64,000 nucleotides of DNA from assembly GCA_022457065.1 (NCBI GenBank), contig JAJGBQ010000005.1, positions 2,914,001 to 2,978,000 on the forward strand. Direction: 5' to 3'. A program made the translations under genes and the position numbers. Below the pieces are notes generated by a model that was given only the letters and a program-made list of their open reading frames with translations, searched no databases and was not told the DNA's origin. The stretch comes from Curvularia sp. ZM96. Taxonomy: Eukaryota > Ascomycota > Dothideomycetes > Pleosporales > Pleosporaceae. Of this stretch, positions 34,331 to 43,984 are shown piece by piece (within the stretch, counting starts at the first letter, position 1; the number at the start of each line of letters is the position of its first letter).

Positions 34331-36306
34331 CTAAACAAGCACATACAATGCACACATCTGTCCATAGTTAGCAACCTAGCAGTGTTCGGCCGAAGTGTGT
34401 CAGCTTACCATACTTAGCCCCAGGATCATGCTGCACCAGAACAGAACATTGTTCAGCAGTGTACGACCCTTGATCCACTTGCTTCGCTGCAACATGACGA
34501 TGGGCATCTGAAGCATCATGGCCACAAAGCCATAGCCCCTGAACTTTCTGGTGATGCAGCCCATGACCAGCTCGTGCGCCAGTGCAGAGATGAGAAAGGT
34601 GATTACTATGGCCAACGGTCGCGACATATGGTTCTTAGATGCACTATACACGTGTCGACGAAGAAACTGGTGTACAGGAATGTTCCATTCAGCACTAATG
34701 AAGTATGTTAGACCCAGGCCAGGAGAAAAAGCATTGACAACTGTACCTGAACTCAAGCCAGTCACAGCTGTTCCACCAGTCGGCGTAGAATTGACGATCA
34801 GCGAAACCTGTAACATGTGAGCGTAGGCATATTTTCCGGTGCTGCGCAGACCTACGTGTGATTTCTGCGAATGCGCCTAGAACGTATTCAAAGATGACTA
34901 GGAATACCAAGAGAAAGGTAATCATGAAGGGGAATAGGAGACGACCAATCGTCTCACCCAGAATCAATGCAAAGTCTGATGCGCTGTTTGAGTTGTGAAG
35001 GCGCAAGGCGGATACATCCAGCACCGGAAGGATGAAGTCTTCAGCGGTGATGATCATCAGAAAGATGCATCCAAACACCGCCAGCGTCTTGTAAAACAGC
35101 TCGAGCCAACGGATATGAGTGGTCCGAGGATACTCAAGCTCATAGCAGAGCGTTGGACAGAAGATATAATCGACGAAATTGTAAAGGGTAAGGTTATTGG
35201 GATACGAGACATTGCCGAGAGGCGATGCAAGCTCCAGCGCAAGCTCCTCTCGTAAATGACCCAAGTATTCCGCGTTCGTATTGCTAGGTTCCGACTCATC
35301 TTTGGATGGTGACTGGGGAATCTCGTGCAGATGGGTGCGAGGGCTGGGGTATCGGACTGCTGCTACTTTGCTGGCTTGATCAGGTGTATCGAGATCGTTC
35401 AAACGTCGCAGGGTTTCGCTAAGATGACCATTGTAGAACCTGGAAAAGGTCAGTTTGCGGCAGATATTGGTACATCTATGGCAACCATACGCGTATGAGT
35501 GCATTTTCATGAAGATTACAAGCAGATGGAGAGTAAAAAACACCTGAGCTGTCCAGCTCCAATCACGGATGAAGGGATATCTTAACAACCGTTAGCTTGG
35601 GCCACACAATCGATGGAGAGATAGCATACGCAGTCCAAAAGACAAGCCAGATGACTTGAAATACGCTTTGTATGGCCATGCCGTACGTGTTCCAGCGAAG
35701 TACTTTGTCCTTGACTAATAGCTTTTGGAGGGGCAGTGACAAAGCTGTACTGCACACCATGGCACCGTCAACTAGGCCCAGCTCAACCACCTTTTCCTTA
35801 AATAACGCCCATTGTCTAATCTGGAAAGGGTATCCGGTCTCTGTGAGGTTTCGGAGCATCGAGGTCAGAACCATAATGGCAAGTCCAATCCAGAACAGGA
35901 CGAAGAAGCCACGGAAGTCATGATGGTCGCTATTTGGATCAAAGTGCGAGACGCGATTCTGGTAGTATACGGTGGGGAATATGCGCTGCTTGTGCTGGGC
36001 GCGTATCTGTCGGCGCGCAGACGACGAAGCCTGGACGGATGGCGGGGCATCGGCGGGTATAGGGGTCGATCTGCCACTGCTGAGGGTTAGTTTTCTGGTA
36101 CGCAAAAAAGCATGTTTGCAATACCTAGAGACAGCAGACGCGGTTTCCTTCAAAACGCCTAGCTTGTTGTACCCCTCATCGCTCAGTTGAGGCTTCAGGA
36201 GGTCGTTTCTTGTGGGTTTGCGCGGTCGCGGCGAATGATATTCCGTGTCCCCATTATGGGCTTTTGTGTCAACAGAGGTAGATTCAGCCATGGTAGATTC
36301 AGCCAT
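34331..36306 (-). CDS. ARE2: Sterol O-acyltransferase (ARE1/ARE2, ACAT; MBOAT family)
   Basis: Exons join(36306..36125, 36079..35630, 35580..35491, 35439..34856, 34807..34747, 34694..34409, 34357..34331) give 559 aa. The enzyme esterifies ergosterol with fatty acyl-CoA in the endoplasmic reticulum for storage in lipid droplets. Several membrane segments are visible, for example FFVLFWIGLAIMVLTSML and FMITFLLVFLVIFEYVLG. The MBOAT signature FYADWWNSCDW is complete. The catalytic His is His496 in ALAHELVMG. The splice at the SYAFYNGHL junction restores a conserved ACAT motif. The last exon is 27 nt and supplies the usual hydrophobic end MCALYVLV. The first 15 bases of the coding region are exactly duplicated, so there are two in-frame start codons. 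Confidence 0.92.
36277..36306 (-). repeat. Exact 15-bp tandem duplication covering the ARE2 start codon
   Basis: The units 36277-36291 and 36292-36306 are identical. Each starts, on the minus strand, with ATGGCTGAATCTACC and encodes MAEST, so the protein can begin MAESTMAEST or MAEST. Confidence 0.9.
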
Positions 36307-37221
36307 TAAGAGGGAAAGTGTATGCGCATGTTGAGGCTACGATGGTGCAAAGGGGGATCGAAACGTGGACAGGCCAGAGTATGATCAGCAAACCCACACG
36401 GCCACTGGTCCTCGGTCCTTATATAGCAATAGATGGCAACCTAAGATTTCCGAATACCCGTGTAGCATTATAAACAGGGATCGAGTAGTGAAAAGACCCG
36501 ATCACCACGTGGGATTCTTTAGCTGGGGGCCTCTTGTGCACACGTAGTCTGTCGTGGGCGACGGTGCTCTAGTATTCGTTAGCTGTCGCAACTGACATCA
36601 CAGGTCAGACGCGCTTGCCACCGCAGGCAGTGCAACAAGAATCAAGAACTTTTGCCAAGATGTGTTAGAAGACTACGCCCAGTCGCCTTTCTCACGGGTA
36701 GCGGCATGGTTTGATTCGGCATGTGTTATAGATTGACCAAGGCGGGACTCGATGGCTGCGTGTAGGCGTCTGCGTAGCTGGGGCAAGCGGTCTTGAGTGT
36801 CTGACTCGCGTGGCAAGCATCTGGCGTGGCCAGCTGGATACAGCAACGGAAATAAACACTCTGGGGTTATCGAGAGCGAGACGAGAAGATCTGGACTGAA
36901 GCAATCACGAGGTAGAATATTCGACGATAGTGATAACAACAGAGCGCAGCGTGTTCAAGGGGTTTGTCATGCCAGCGATAGTGTAGGCGCTGTCAGCGTT
37001 GTCGGTGGGAGGTGCGTCCGACATCTGGAACAAATACGGCCCGGCCAGGTGGAAGCCGTCCCCAAACGCTGTCGACAACCAAGCACCCCCCCAAAAGTAA
37101 TACGTGGAGTTGCCCGTGCCCGATTGATCCTACCCACCGAACAGCATCCCTCCCTTCTTCACAGCCGCGTCTAAATCGAGTCCCTGAACGCTGCTCGGGT
37201 GGGGTCCAAGAGGCCACCGCA
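36307..37221. promoter_or_regulatory. Divergent promoter region of ARE2 and gamma-adaptin
   Basis: This 915-bp interval separates two divergent start codons. It contains TATATAAG on the minus strand at 36418-36425, about 112 bp before the ARE2 start, and CACGTG at 36506-36511. Frames in the half nearer to gamma-adaptin have no recognisable product. Confidence 0.5.
36418..36425 (-). promoter_or_regulatory. TATA-box candidate of ARE2
   Basis: TATATAAG on the coding strand, about 112 bp upstream of the ARE2 ATG, is at a suitable distance for a core promoter. Assigned from motif and position only. Confidence 0.4.
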
Positions 37222-39957
37222 ATGGCTTCCTGTACGCCAAGCATCGCAGCACCCGCAGCTATGAACATGTGCTAAGAATTACAGTGAAGCAGTTTATTCG
37301 CAACGTGCGCGCTGCAAAGACGATTGCCGATGAGCGTGCCGTCGTCCAGAAGGAGAGTGCGGCAATTCGCGCCAGCTTTAGGGAGGAGAGCCACGATTCC
37401 AATGTGAGGCGAAACAATGTCGCGAAGCTCCTGTATCTCTTCACATTGGGTGAGAGGACACACTTTGGGCAGATTGAATGTCTGAAGCTGTTGGCCTCTC
37501 CCCGCTTTGCAGACAAGCGGCTGGGCTACCTGGGCACTATGCTGCTCCTGGATGAGAACCAGGAGGTCTTGACCCTAGTGACCAACTCACTGAAGAAGTA
37601 GGCACTTCGTCGAGCTGACAGCTATATCGCGCATGCTGATCAAATTGCAGCGACCTGAACCATGCCAACCAGTACATTGTCGGTCTCGCCCTTTGTACCC
37701 TCGGAAACATTGCTTCGGTTGAAATGGCTCGAGATCTATTTCCGGAGGTCGAGACGATAATATCGAGCGCGAACCCGTACATACGTCGCAAAGCCGCAAT
37801 CTGCGCCATGAGGATATGTCGAAAAGTGCCCGATTTGCAGGAACATTTCTTGGAAAAGGCCAAATTGCTGCTACAAGACCGTAACCACGGAGTCTTGCTG
37901 TGTGGTGTCACTCTGGTAGAGAATCTCTGCCAAGCAGACGAGGACGAAGATGACGAGAATGGCGTACGGGACCTCTTCAGGCCGGTTGTACCCAGCTTGG
38001 TCAAGATACTGAAGGGGCTATCGTCCTCTGGCTATGCCCCCGAGCACGATGTGACAGGCATCACTGATCCGTTCTTGCAGTGCAAGATACTGCAGCTCCT
38101 GCGTGTCCTTGCCCGCGGCGATGCTCAGGTCAGCGAGCAAATAAACGACATCCTCGCTCAAGTCGCCACCAACACCGACTCTTCCAAGAACGTTGGCAAT
38201 TCGATTCTGTATGAAGCTGTGCTTACTATCCTCGACATCGAGGCGGATTCTGGACTTCGTGTACTTGGTGTAAACATCCTAGGAAAGTTCTTGTCGAACC
38301 GCGACAATAACATCAGATATGTTGCCCTCAACACCTTGATCAAAGTCGTTGCAGTCGAACCCAATGCTGTGCAGCGACACCGTAACACCATCCTAGACTG
38401 TCTCCGAGACCCGGATATCAGTATTCGGAGGAGAGCGCTTGATCTCAGTTTTACGTTGATCAACGAGAGCAACGTACGAGTACTGATACGGGAGCTGTTG
38501 GCTTTCCTAGAAGTTGCCGATAATGAGTTCAAGCCTGTCATGACCTCCCAGATTGGTATTGCGGCAGACCGCTTTGCGCCGAACAAGAGGTGGCATGTTG
38601 ACACGATGCTGCGTGTCTTGAAACTGGTAAGTCTGTAACACCTAGGTCATTTATTCTTTGCTAACACGTGATGCAGGCCGGTAACTATGTCAAAGAGCAG
38701 ATCCTGTCATCCTTTGTTCGACTCATTGCTACTACGCCTGACCTCCAGACCTACTCAGTGCAGAAGCTTTATGCCGCACTCAAGGAGGATATCACACAAG
38801 AGGGCCTTACCCTGGCTGGCTCTTGGGTGATTGGGGAGTACGGTGATGCTCTATTACGCGGTGGCCAGTACGAGGAAGAAGAGCTTGTCCAAGAAGTAAA
38901 AGAAAACGACATTGTGGATCTCTTTGAGACGATACTGGGTAGCAGCTACGCTGGTCTGGTCGTCCAGCAGTACATCATCACAGCATCCATGAAATTGACA
39001 ACACGACTAAGCGATCCTGCGCAAATCGAACGTTTACGCCGACTACTACAACGATACGCAGCCAACCTTGATGTGGAGATACAACAACGTGCGGCAGAGT
39101 ACGGCAACCTCTTTGGTCACGACCAGATCAGAAGAGGTGTTTTGGAGAAGATGCCTCCACCTGAGATTCGGGAAGAGTCACGTGTGTTAGGAGAGGCTAC
39201 CAAGAAGCGTCACTCAAAGATTGCGAAGAAGAAACCTGCGCAGGCAGCAACTGAAGATTTGCTATTGGATCTCATGGGTGACTCCGGGCCATCCGCTGAC
39301 ACGAACGGTGCTGCCAATGGGCACAGCCAAGATCTGCTCGCAGACATTATGGGCGGGACCTCATCTCCCCCTCAAACGTCTTCTCCAGCACCGCAGTCCA
39401 ATGTTGCCAACATTATGGATCTTTTCAATTCCGGCCCAAGTAGTTCCCCGGCCCCTGCACAATCCCGGGCGCCTCCACAGGCAGCGTCGTCTGACCTGCT
39501 CGGTGGTCTTGGTGGTCTGTCTTCACCACCACCTCAAAATGCGGCACCTGTGGCATCTGGCCCGCCTGCACATCAAGCATACAACAAGAACGACCTTCAA
39601 ATTACATTCCAGCTCAAGCGTGACGCCAACGCAGTGCAAGTTCTTGCACGATTCCGCAACACTGGCAGCCTCAGCCAACTATCAGGTGTCAACCTGCAGG
39701 CTGCTGTACCCAAGAGTCAAAAGCTGCAACTGCAACCTATTAGTACAAGCGAGTTGGATGCAGGCCAAGATGCGACCCAGCAAATGCGGGTCACAGCCGT
39801 TAATGGGGTAAGTCATGCACAGACTATTTTTCGATGAGTACTTACTGACGCACAACAGCCACCACCACCAAGACTAAAACTTCGACTGAAGATCAGCTAT
39901 TCGACAAGTGGAGGAGGTCCGGTCACGGAGCAAGTTGATTGGGCTGAGCCAGCTTGA
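37222..39957 (+). CDS. APL4: AP-1 complex gamma-adaptin (APL4)
   Basis: Exons join(37222..37231, 37285..37597, 37651..38626, 38677..39807, 39859..39957) give 842 aa. Gamma-adaptin is a large subunit of the AP-1 clathrin adaptor acting between trans-Golgi network and endosomes. The adaptin trunk starts at once with LKQFIRNVRAAKTIADERA and runs to about residue 570. The hinge (about 590-720) is Pro/Ser/Gln-rich with repeated clathrin- or accessory-binding type peptides such as LLLDLMGD, DLLADIMGG and MDLFNSG. The gamma-ear covers about 725-842, from LQITFQLKRDANAV to the last exon, ending VDWAEPA. The 10-nt first exon (MAS plus one base) was found because the second exon lacks a start and the join yields MASLKQFIRN, the usual fungal beginning. 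All five exons close in frame. Confidence 0.95.
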
Positions 39958-40379
39958 TTGCACACATACATATACTGGTTTGGTGGCAGCATCTTCAAGT
40001 AGTGAGCAACATAGATCAAATGACATACCCGGGCAGACATGCCACACTGCATTGGTATCCTTGATCCAAGTCGTCATACATGGTACGCAGATGTAGGAAT
40101 AAGGATGTGGGAGAGGCGCCACAAGACTTAGTGCACGGACGCCTTGGTATGAATCCGGCCATCCGCACCCCGCTGTTCAGGCACGCCGTTTGAATGGCTG
40201 CATTCCCGCATTCCTCTAGTTGCCCAAACCACACTGGTACCCGTTCAACTCCCTTATTTTACAGCTATGAACCCCAGTAGGAAAGTGCGCATCTCTATTA
40301 ACCAATCTTCCGACAGCCTGGTGTCCAATCCAGGACGCCACGGTCGAATGATTTCGGTCGGCTCGGGGGCTCAACAGAT

Positions 40380-40417
40380 CAACCCCTAAGCATACGCTGA
40401 TCCATGCGTAGGGGTTG
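40380..40417. repeat. Inverted repeat, 9-bp perfect arms
   Basis: Arms CAACCCCTA (40380-40388) and TAGGGGTTG (40409-40417) are exact complements separated by 20 nt. The loop has a further GCAT/ATGC pairing. It could be a hairpin or a dyad operator. Confidence 0.5.
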
Positions 40418-40728
40418 CCTCTAATGCACCTTGTGATGACCACCTCATGTACATCCCGTCATCGCGGCATGGTAGCCCTGGTCATGCGTTATTAGCACGA
40501 GACAGGCACCTCGACAGCGACAGAGTTTGGTACACATTCATAACGTTACCTTCCTATTTCGAGTCAGACACGCCATACCCAATATTGGTACCCCAATATT
40601 TCTCTCGGCTCGTGGTTGTGTTCGCGGGGGTAAGGTTTCTGGATCCATGCTATGATGATCCGACTGGGAGGTTGCCGGCCTTGTTTTTTCGCGTTAATAT
40701 GTAAACTTCAGCAACCTATTCTGATGGA

Positions 40729-40736
40729 TTATATAG
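40729..40736 (+). promoter_or_regulatory. TATA-box candidate of the GH47 gene
   Basis: TTATATAG lies about 151 bp before the ATG at 40887, followed by a pyrimidine-rich stretch as in many fungal promoters. Motif-based only. Confidence 0.4.
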
Positions 40737-40886
40737 GCGCCACTTTCCCTCTTTTTCGTGCTTCCAGTCCAGTCCCCTTTGTCCTTTACGCTGCCTGTTT
40801 GAAGACTGTCGCCAGAGAGGGGCCATATCACTCGTTGTAATCCAGGTTGACTAGACAAATCCCCTGTGCTTCTAGGACGTGGCACA

Positions 40887-42497
40887 ATGGTCCGGCTGAC
40901 ATTCTTCGCTCTCACTACTGCCGTAGCTTCGGCTCTGCCATCAAACATACCAGAAAATCTACGATCGAGACGTCATGAAGCGGCAGAAGAAAGAGCTCAG
41001 GCTGTAAAGGACGCGTTCAGGGTAAGTTGGGATGGATACTACACCTATGCATTCCCGATGGACGAATTGCGTCCTGTGTCTAACAATGGTAGCAACTCAC
41101 GGTAAGTAATACTTTATCCTGCAAAGCTGCGGAGAAGACTTTTAAAAGAAACACAAATGAGGAAATTCGAATATTAACACATGATTAGAAATGGATGGGG
41201 AGCGTCTGCGGTCGATGCTCTCAGCACAGCCCTCATCATGGGCGAGAAAACGACTGTGAATCAGATCTTAGATCACATCCCTACCATCAATTGGGGTGTG
41301 ACAGACGACGATGTTTCATTATTCGAGACCACAATCCGCTACCTTGGTGGCATGCTCTCGGGATACGATCTACTCCGTGGACCTTTGGCGCATCTTGCCG
41401 ACAACCCTTCCAACGTCGAAGCTCTCTTGACACAATCTATCAATCTAGCCAACAACCTCTCCTACGCGTTTGAGACACCCTCTGGCGTACCCTGGAACGT
41501 CCTCACTCTCAACAACCGTGGTAATGGCGGAGGCCCAAATGGTCTAGCGACAATAGGAACGCTGATCCTCGAATGGACTCGCCTGGCGGACTTGTCTGGA
41601 AACCAAACTTATGCAGAAATCGTCAAGAAGGCAGAAGACTACCTACTATCTCCTTCTCCCGCATTTGGTGAGCCATTTCCGGGTCTGCTTGGATCCAGGA
41701 TCAGTGTGGAGACGGGAGAGTTCGTCACCAATGACGGTGGCTGGGTCAGCGAATCTGATTCCTTCTACGAGTATCTGATCAAGATGTACATCTACGACCC
41801 AAAGTTCTCGAAGATGAAGGACCGCTGGGTTACCGCTGTAGACAGCAGCATCAAATACTTGACTTCCCACCCAGCCCCCCGACCAGACATAACCTGGCTC
41901 GCCGCCTACGAAGGTACTCAGCTCGACTTCGAGAACCAGCATCTCGGGTGCTTCGATGGCGGAAACTTCATTCTGGGCGGCCAGGTCCTCGGCAGACAGG
42001 ACTACATTGATTACGGCCTCGAGCTCGTCAACGGCTGTCACGAAACGTACATTTCCACCGCAACGCGCATCGGCCCAGAAGTCTTCTCCTGGAACACCAC
42101 GGCTTTGCCGGCGAATCAGACCGCATTCTTCAATTCGACGGGCTTCTGGATTGAAAACGGGGGATACCAGCTGCGTCCCGAAGTTATTGAATCGTACTAT
42201 TATGCCTACCGCGCTACGTCCGACCCCAAGTATCAGGACTGGGCGTGGGATGCATTTGTTGCCATTAACGAGACGACGCGAGTGGGCAGCGGGTACAGCT
42301 CCATCAGAAACGTCAATGTACCTGGTGGAGGTGGTTTCACTGATTTCCAGGAGAGTTTTTGGTTCGCAGAGGTGCTCAAGTATTCGTACTTGATTCACGC
42401 GGCTGACGCTGAGTGGCAGGTTGGCAAGGATGGTAAGGACACCTGGGTTTACAATACCGAAGCGCATCCTGTCAGGATTAACGCAGGAAGCGAATGA
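40887..42497 (+). CDS. Secreted class I alpha-1,2-mannosidase (GH47)
   Basis: Exons join(40887..41101, 41189..42497) give 507 aa. The enzyme trims alpha-1,2-linked mannose from N-glycans or mannoproteins. A signal peptide of about 17 residues (MVRLTFFALTTAVASA) without a following membrane anchor points to secretion. GH47 landmarks are complete: VSLFETTIRYLGGMLSGYDL with the catalytic Glu, ESDSFYEYLIKM with the catalytic Asp, FQESFWFAEVLKYSYL with the second Glu, and NTEAHP, whose Thr binds calcium. Several N-x-S/T sites (NQT, NTT, NST) fit a secreted glycoprotein. The start at 40887 is used because it begins the signal peptide. The intron (GTAAGT...GATTAG, 87 nt) joins NSR to NGWGAS. Length matches secreted fungal enzymes of the Penicillium/Trichoderma type. 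Confidence 0.94.
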
Positions 42498-42723
42498 GAA
42501 GGTGGTTCTGTAGATATTGTGTTTGGAGAGTAATTACCATGCCGTAACAGCTTCGAAACTTTTGCTTCTCCCAACCATCCTATTTTCTTGCTTAATATTT
42601 CTGTGTCCTTGTTGGCTAGACCACCCATGTATTTTCGATGCGGCGTATGCTTAACTGGATGGTATTGACGATGCTATCGTCGGGTATAATACAATATGCC
42701 ATGCTGCGATCGAAAGCCACATG

Positions 42724-43665
42724 CTACTCGAAGAAACCACCATCGCTTTCCTCCGCTTCTTCCTGAACCTGTTGACCCAATGCTCTCCTCTCACGACGAT
42801 TCTTCGCCGCCGCAAGTTTCTCTGCAATTTTCTTTTCTTTGCTCTTGACGGCTTGGTCCGGCTTCTTGCTCTTCTTCTCTTTTGCAGGCGCCGGTGCTGG
42901 CATGTCCTTGCGATTCCTCAGCGCATCTAATGTGCCTTCTGCCATGGCTTCCTCAACGGTTTTCCACATGGCCACATCGCCCTTGGGTCCATCGACTTCA
43001 CGATTCGACTTGTCATCCGCAGCACCTTCTCCGCTCTCATCCGACTCTCCCGTCTTTTCTTTCTTCGATTTTGGGTAGAGAGAGGCGTATGGCTTCATAA
43101 GTGGGTAGTATATGGCGTAATTGACGTCGACTTCCGCATTGTGTGCTCTTTGCGTGAGTTCTTGCTTTTTCTCTTCGTCTTCCTCGGCTTGGAGCTCCTT
43201 CTTCAGCTTCTTGAGTATCCGGGTAGCCTTCTGACGGTCTGGGCGCGTTAGCAATAGCACCCTGATGGGCAACGCTTTTTGCGAGTGGGATGACATACCA
43301 AAGAATCGCACCTGATGATACTTGCTAATCATCTTCCTCCTGTACTCGGCTTCCCTTGTGCTCTCTATCTTCTCTCTCAGTTCATGTTCGCACGCCTCCA
43401 ACTCTCTCTCCCTCTCTATCCGACTACTCGCTGACATCTTGTGGTCGCCCACATTGTCAACATGCGCCAAAAGACGTTTCAAATCTCGTATCCTGCTCTT
43501 TAGCGCATGGGTGCTGGTGCTCTTATCGATGTCACTCGAGACGTGCGGTCGCTTCTTAGGCTTTTGGTGACCGGTTCCCGGTTTGAAAGCGCGATGTTTT
43601 TTGAACGGCTTAGGGGCGGAAGACGAGCCTTCGGAGGCTTCAGCGTGTTTGCGCTTTTGCGACAT
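42724..43665 (-). CDS. EFG1: EFG1, 18S rRNA processing factor
   Basis: Exons join(43665..43299, 43238..42724) give 293 aa. Efg1 is a nucleolar protein needed for processing of the 5' external spacer and for 18S rRNA maturation. The protein is highly charged. A basic N terminus leads to the conserved core with ALKSRIRDLKRLLAH, a coiled-coil stretch, and YHQVRFFDRQKATRILKKLK created by the splice. Further on, DVNYAIYYPLMKPYASLYP is diagnostic. The C terminus is rich in Lys and Ala and ends acidic. The start MSQKRKHAE is chosen over an in-frame upstream codon. The 60-nt intron is GTATGT...CGCCCAG with GCTAAC branch. It diverges from SEA4 across 319 bp. Confidence 0.92.
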   Translation of the reverse strand: MSQKRKHAEASEGSSSAPKPFKKHRAFKPGTGHQKPKKRPHVSSDIDKSTSTHALKSRIRDLKRLLAHVDNVGDHKMSASSRIERERELEACEHELREKIESTREAEYRRKMISKYHQVRFFGMSSHSQKALPIRVLLLTRPDRQKATRILKKLKKELQAEEDEEKKQELTQRAHNAEVDVNYAIYYPLMKPYASLYPKSKKEKTGESDESGEGAADDKSNREVDGPKGDVAMWKTVEEAMAEGTLDALRNRKDMPAPAPAKEKKSKKPDQAVKSKEKKIAEKLAAAKNRRERRALGQQVQEEAEESDGGFFE

Positions 43666-43984
43666 TTTGGAACGTGAATGGGATAGAAGGTGTTGATTGG
43701 CAAAAGTTTTGGCAATGCGCAAAGGGAAGTTTTAGTGGGGCGGCAGAATTAGGGTTGCTTGACCGCCTAGGTAGTGCGCGCCAAGGTGTTGTCACGCGTC
43801 AGACGTTCACCAATGCTCGTCCACTTGCAGGCAGCTGCTATAGCGGATGAGGCAACACCATACCCATGGATTCGCTCGCTCAAGCTCACTTTGGATCATT
43901 CATTGTTGATCTATGATACCCTTTACGCGATTGTAAAATTCCTAGTTCTGCTCTATCGCGAAATTGCCGTCATTGATTTGTAAA
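43666..43984. promoter_or_regulatory. Divergent promoter region of EFG1 and SEA4
   Basis: A 319-bp interval between divergent start codons. No specific element or extra frame is supported. Confidence 0.5.

Larger units (their letters stand above)
39958..40886. promoter_or_regulatory. Upstream region of the GH47 gene
   Basis: This 929-bp stretch holds the 3' flank of gamma-adaptin and the promoter of the mannosidase. It contains an inverted repeat at 40380-40417, two copies of CCCAATATT at 40578-40586 and 40592-40600 (each containing CCAAT), and a TATA-like string at 40729-40736. Short frames here are not convincing. Confidence 0.5.

Noticed and set aside
41646..42467. 273-codon minus-strand frame inside the GH47 gene
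   Set aside because: Fully antisense to a clear GH47 coding exon and without recognisable features.
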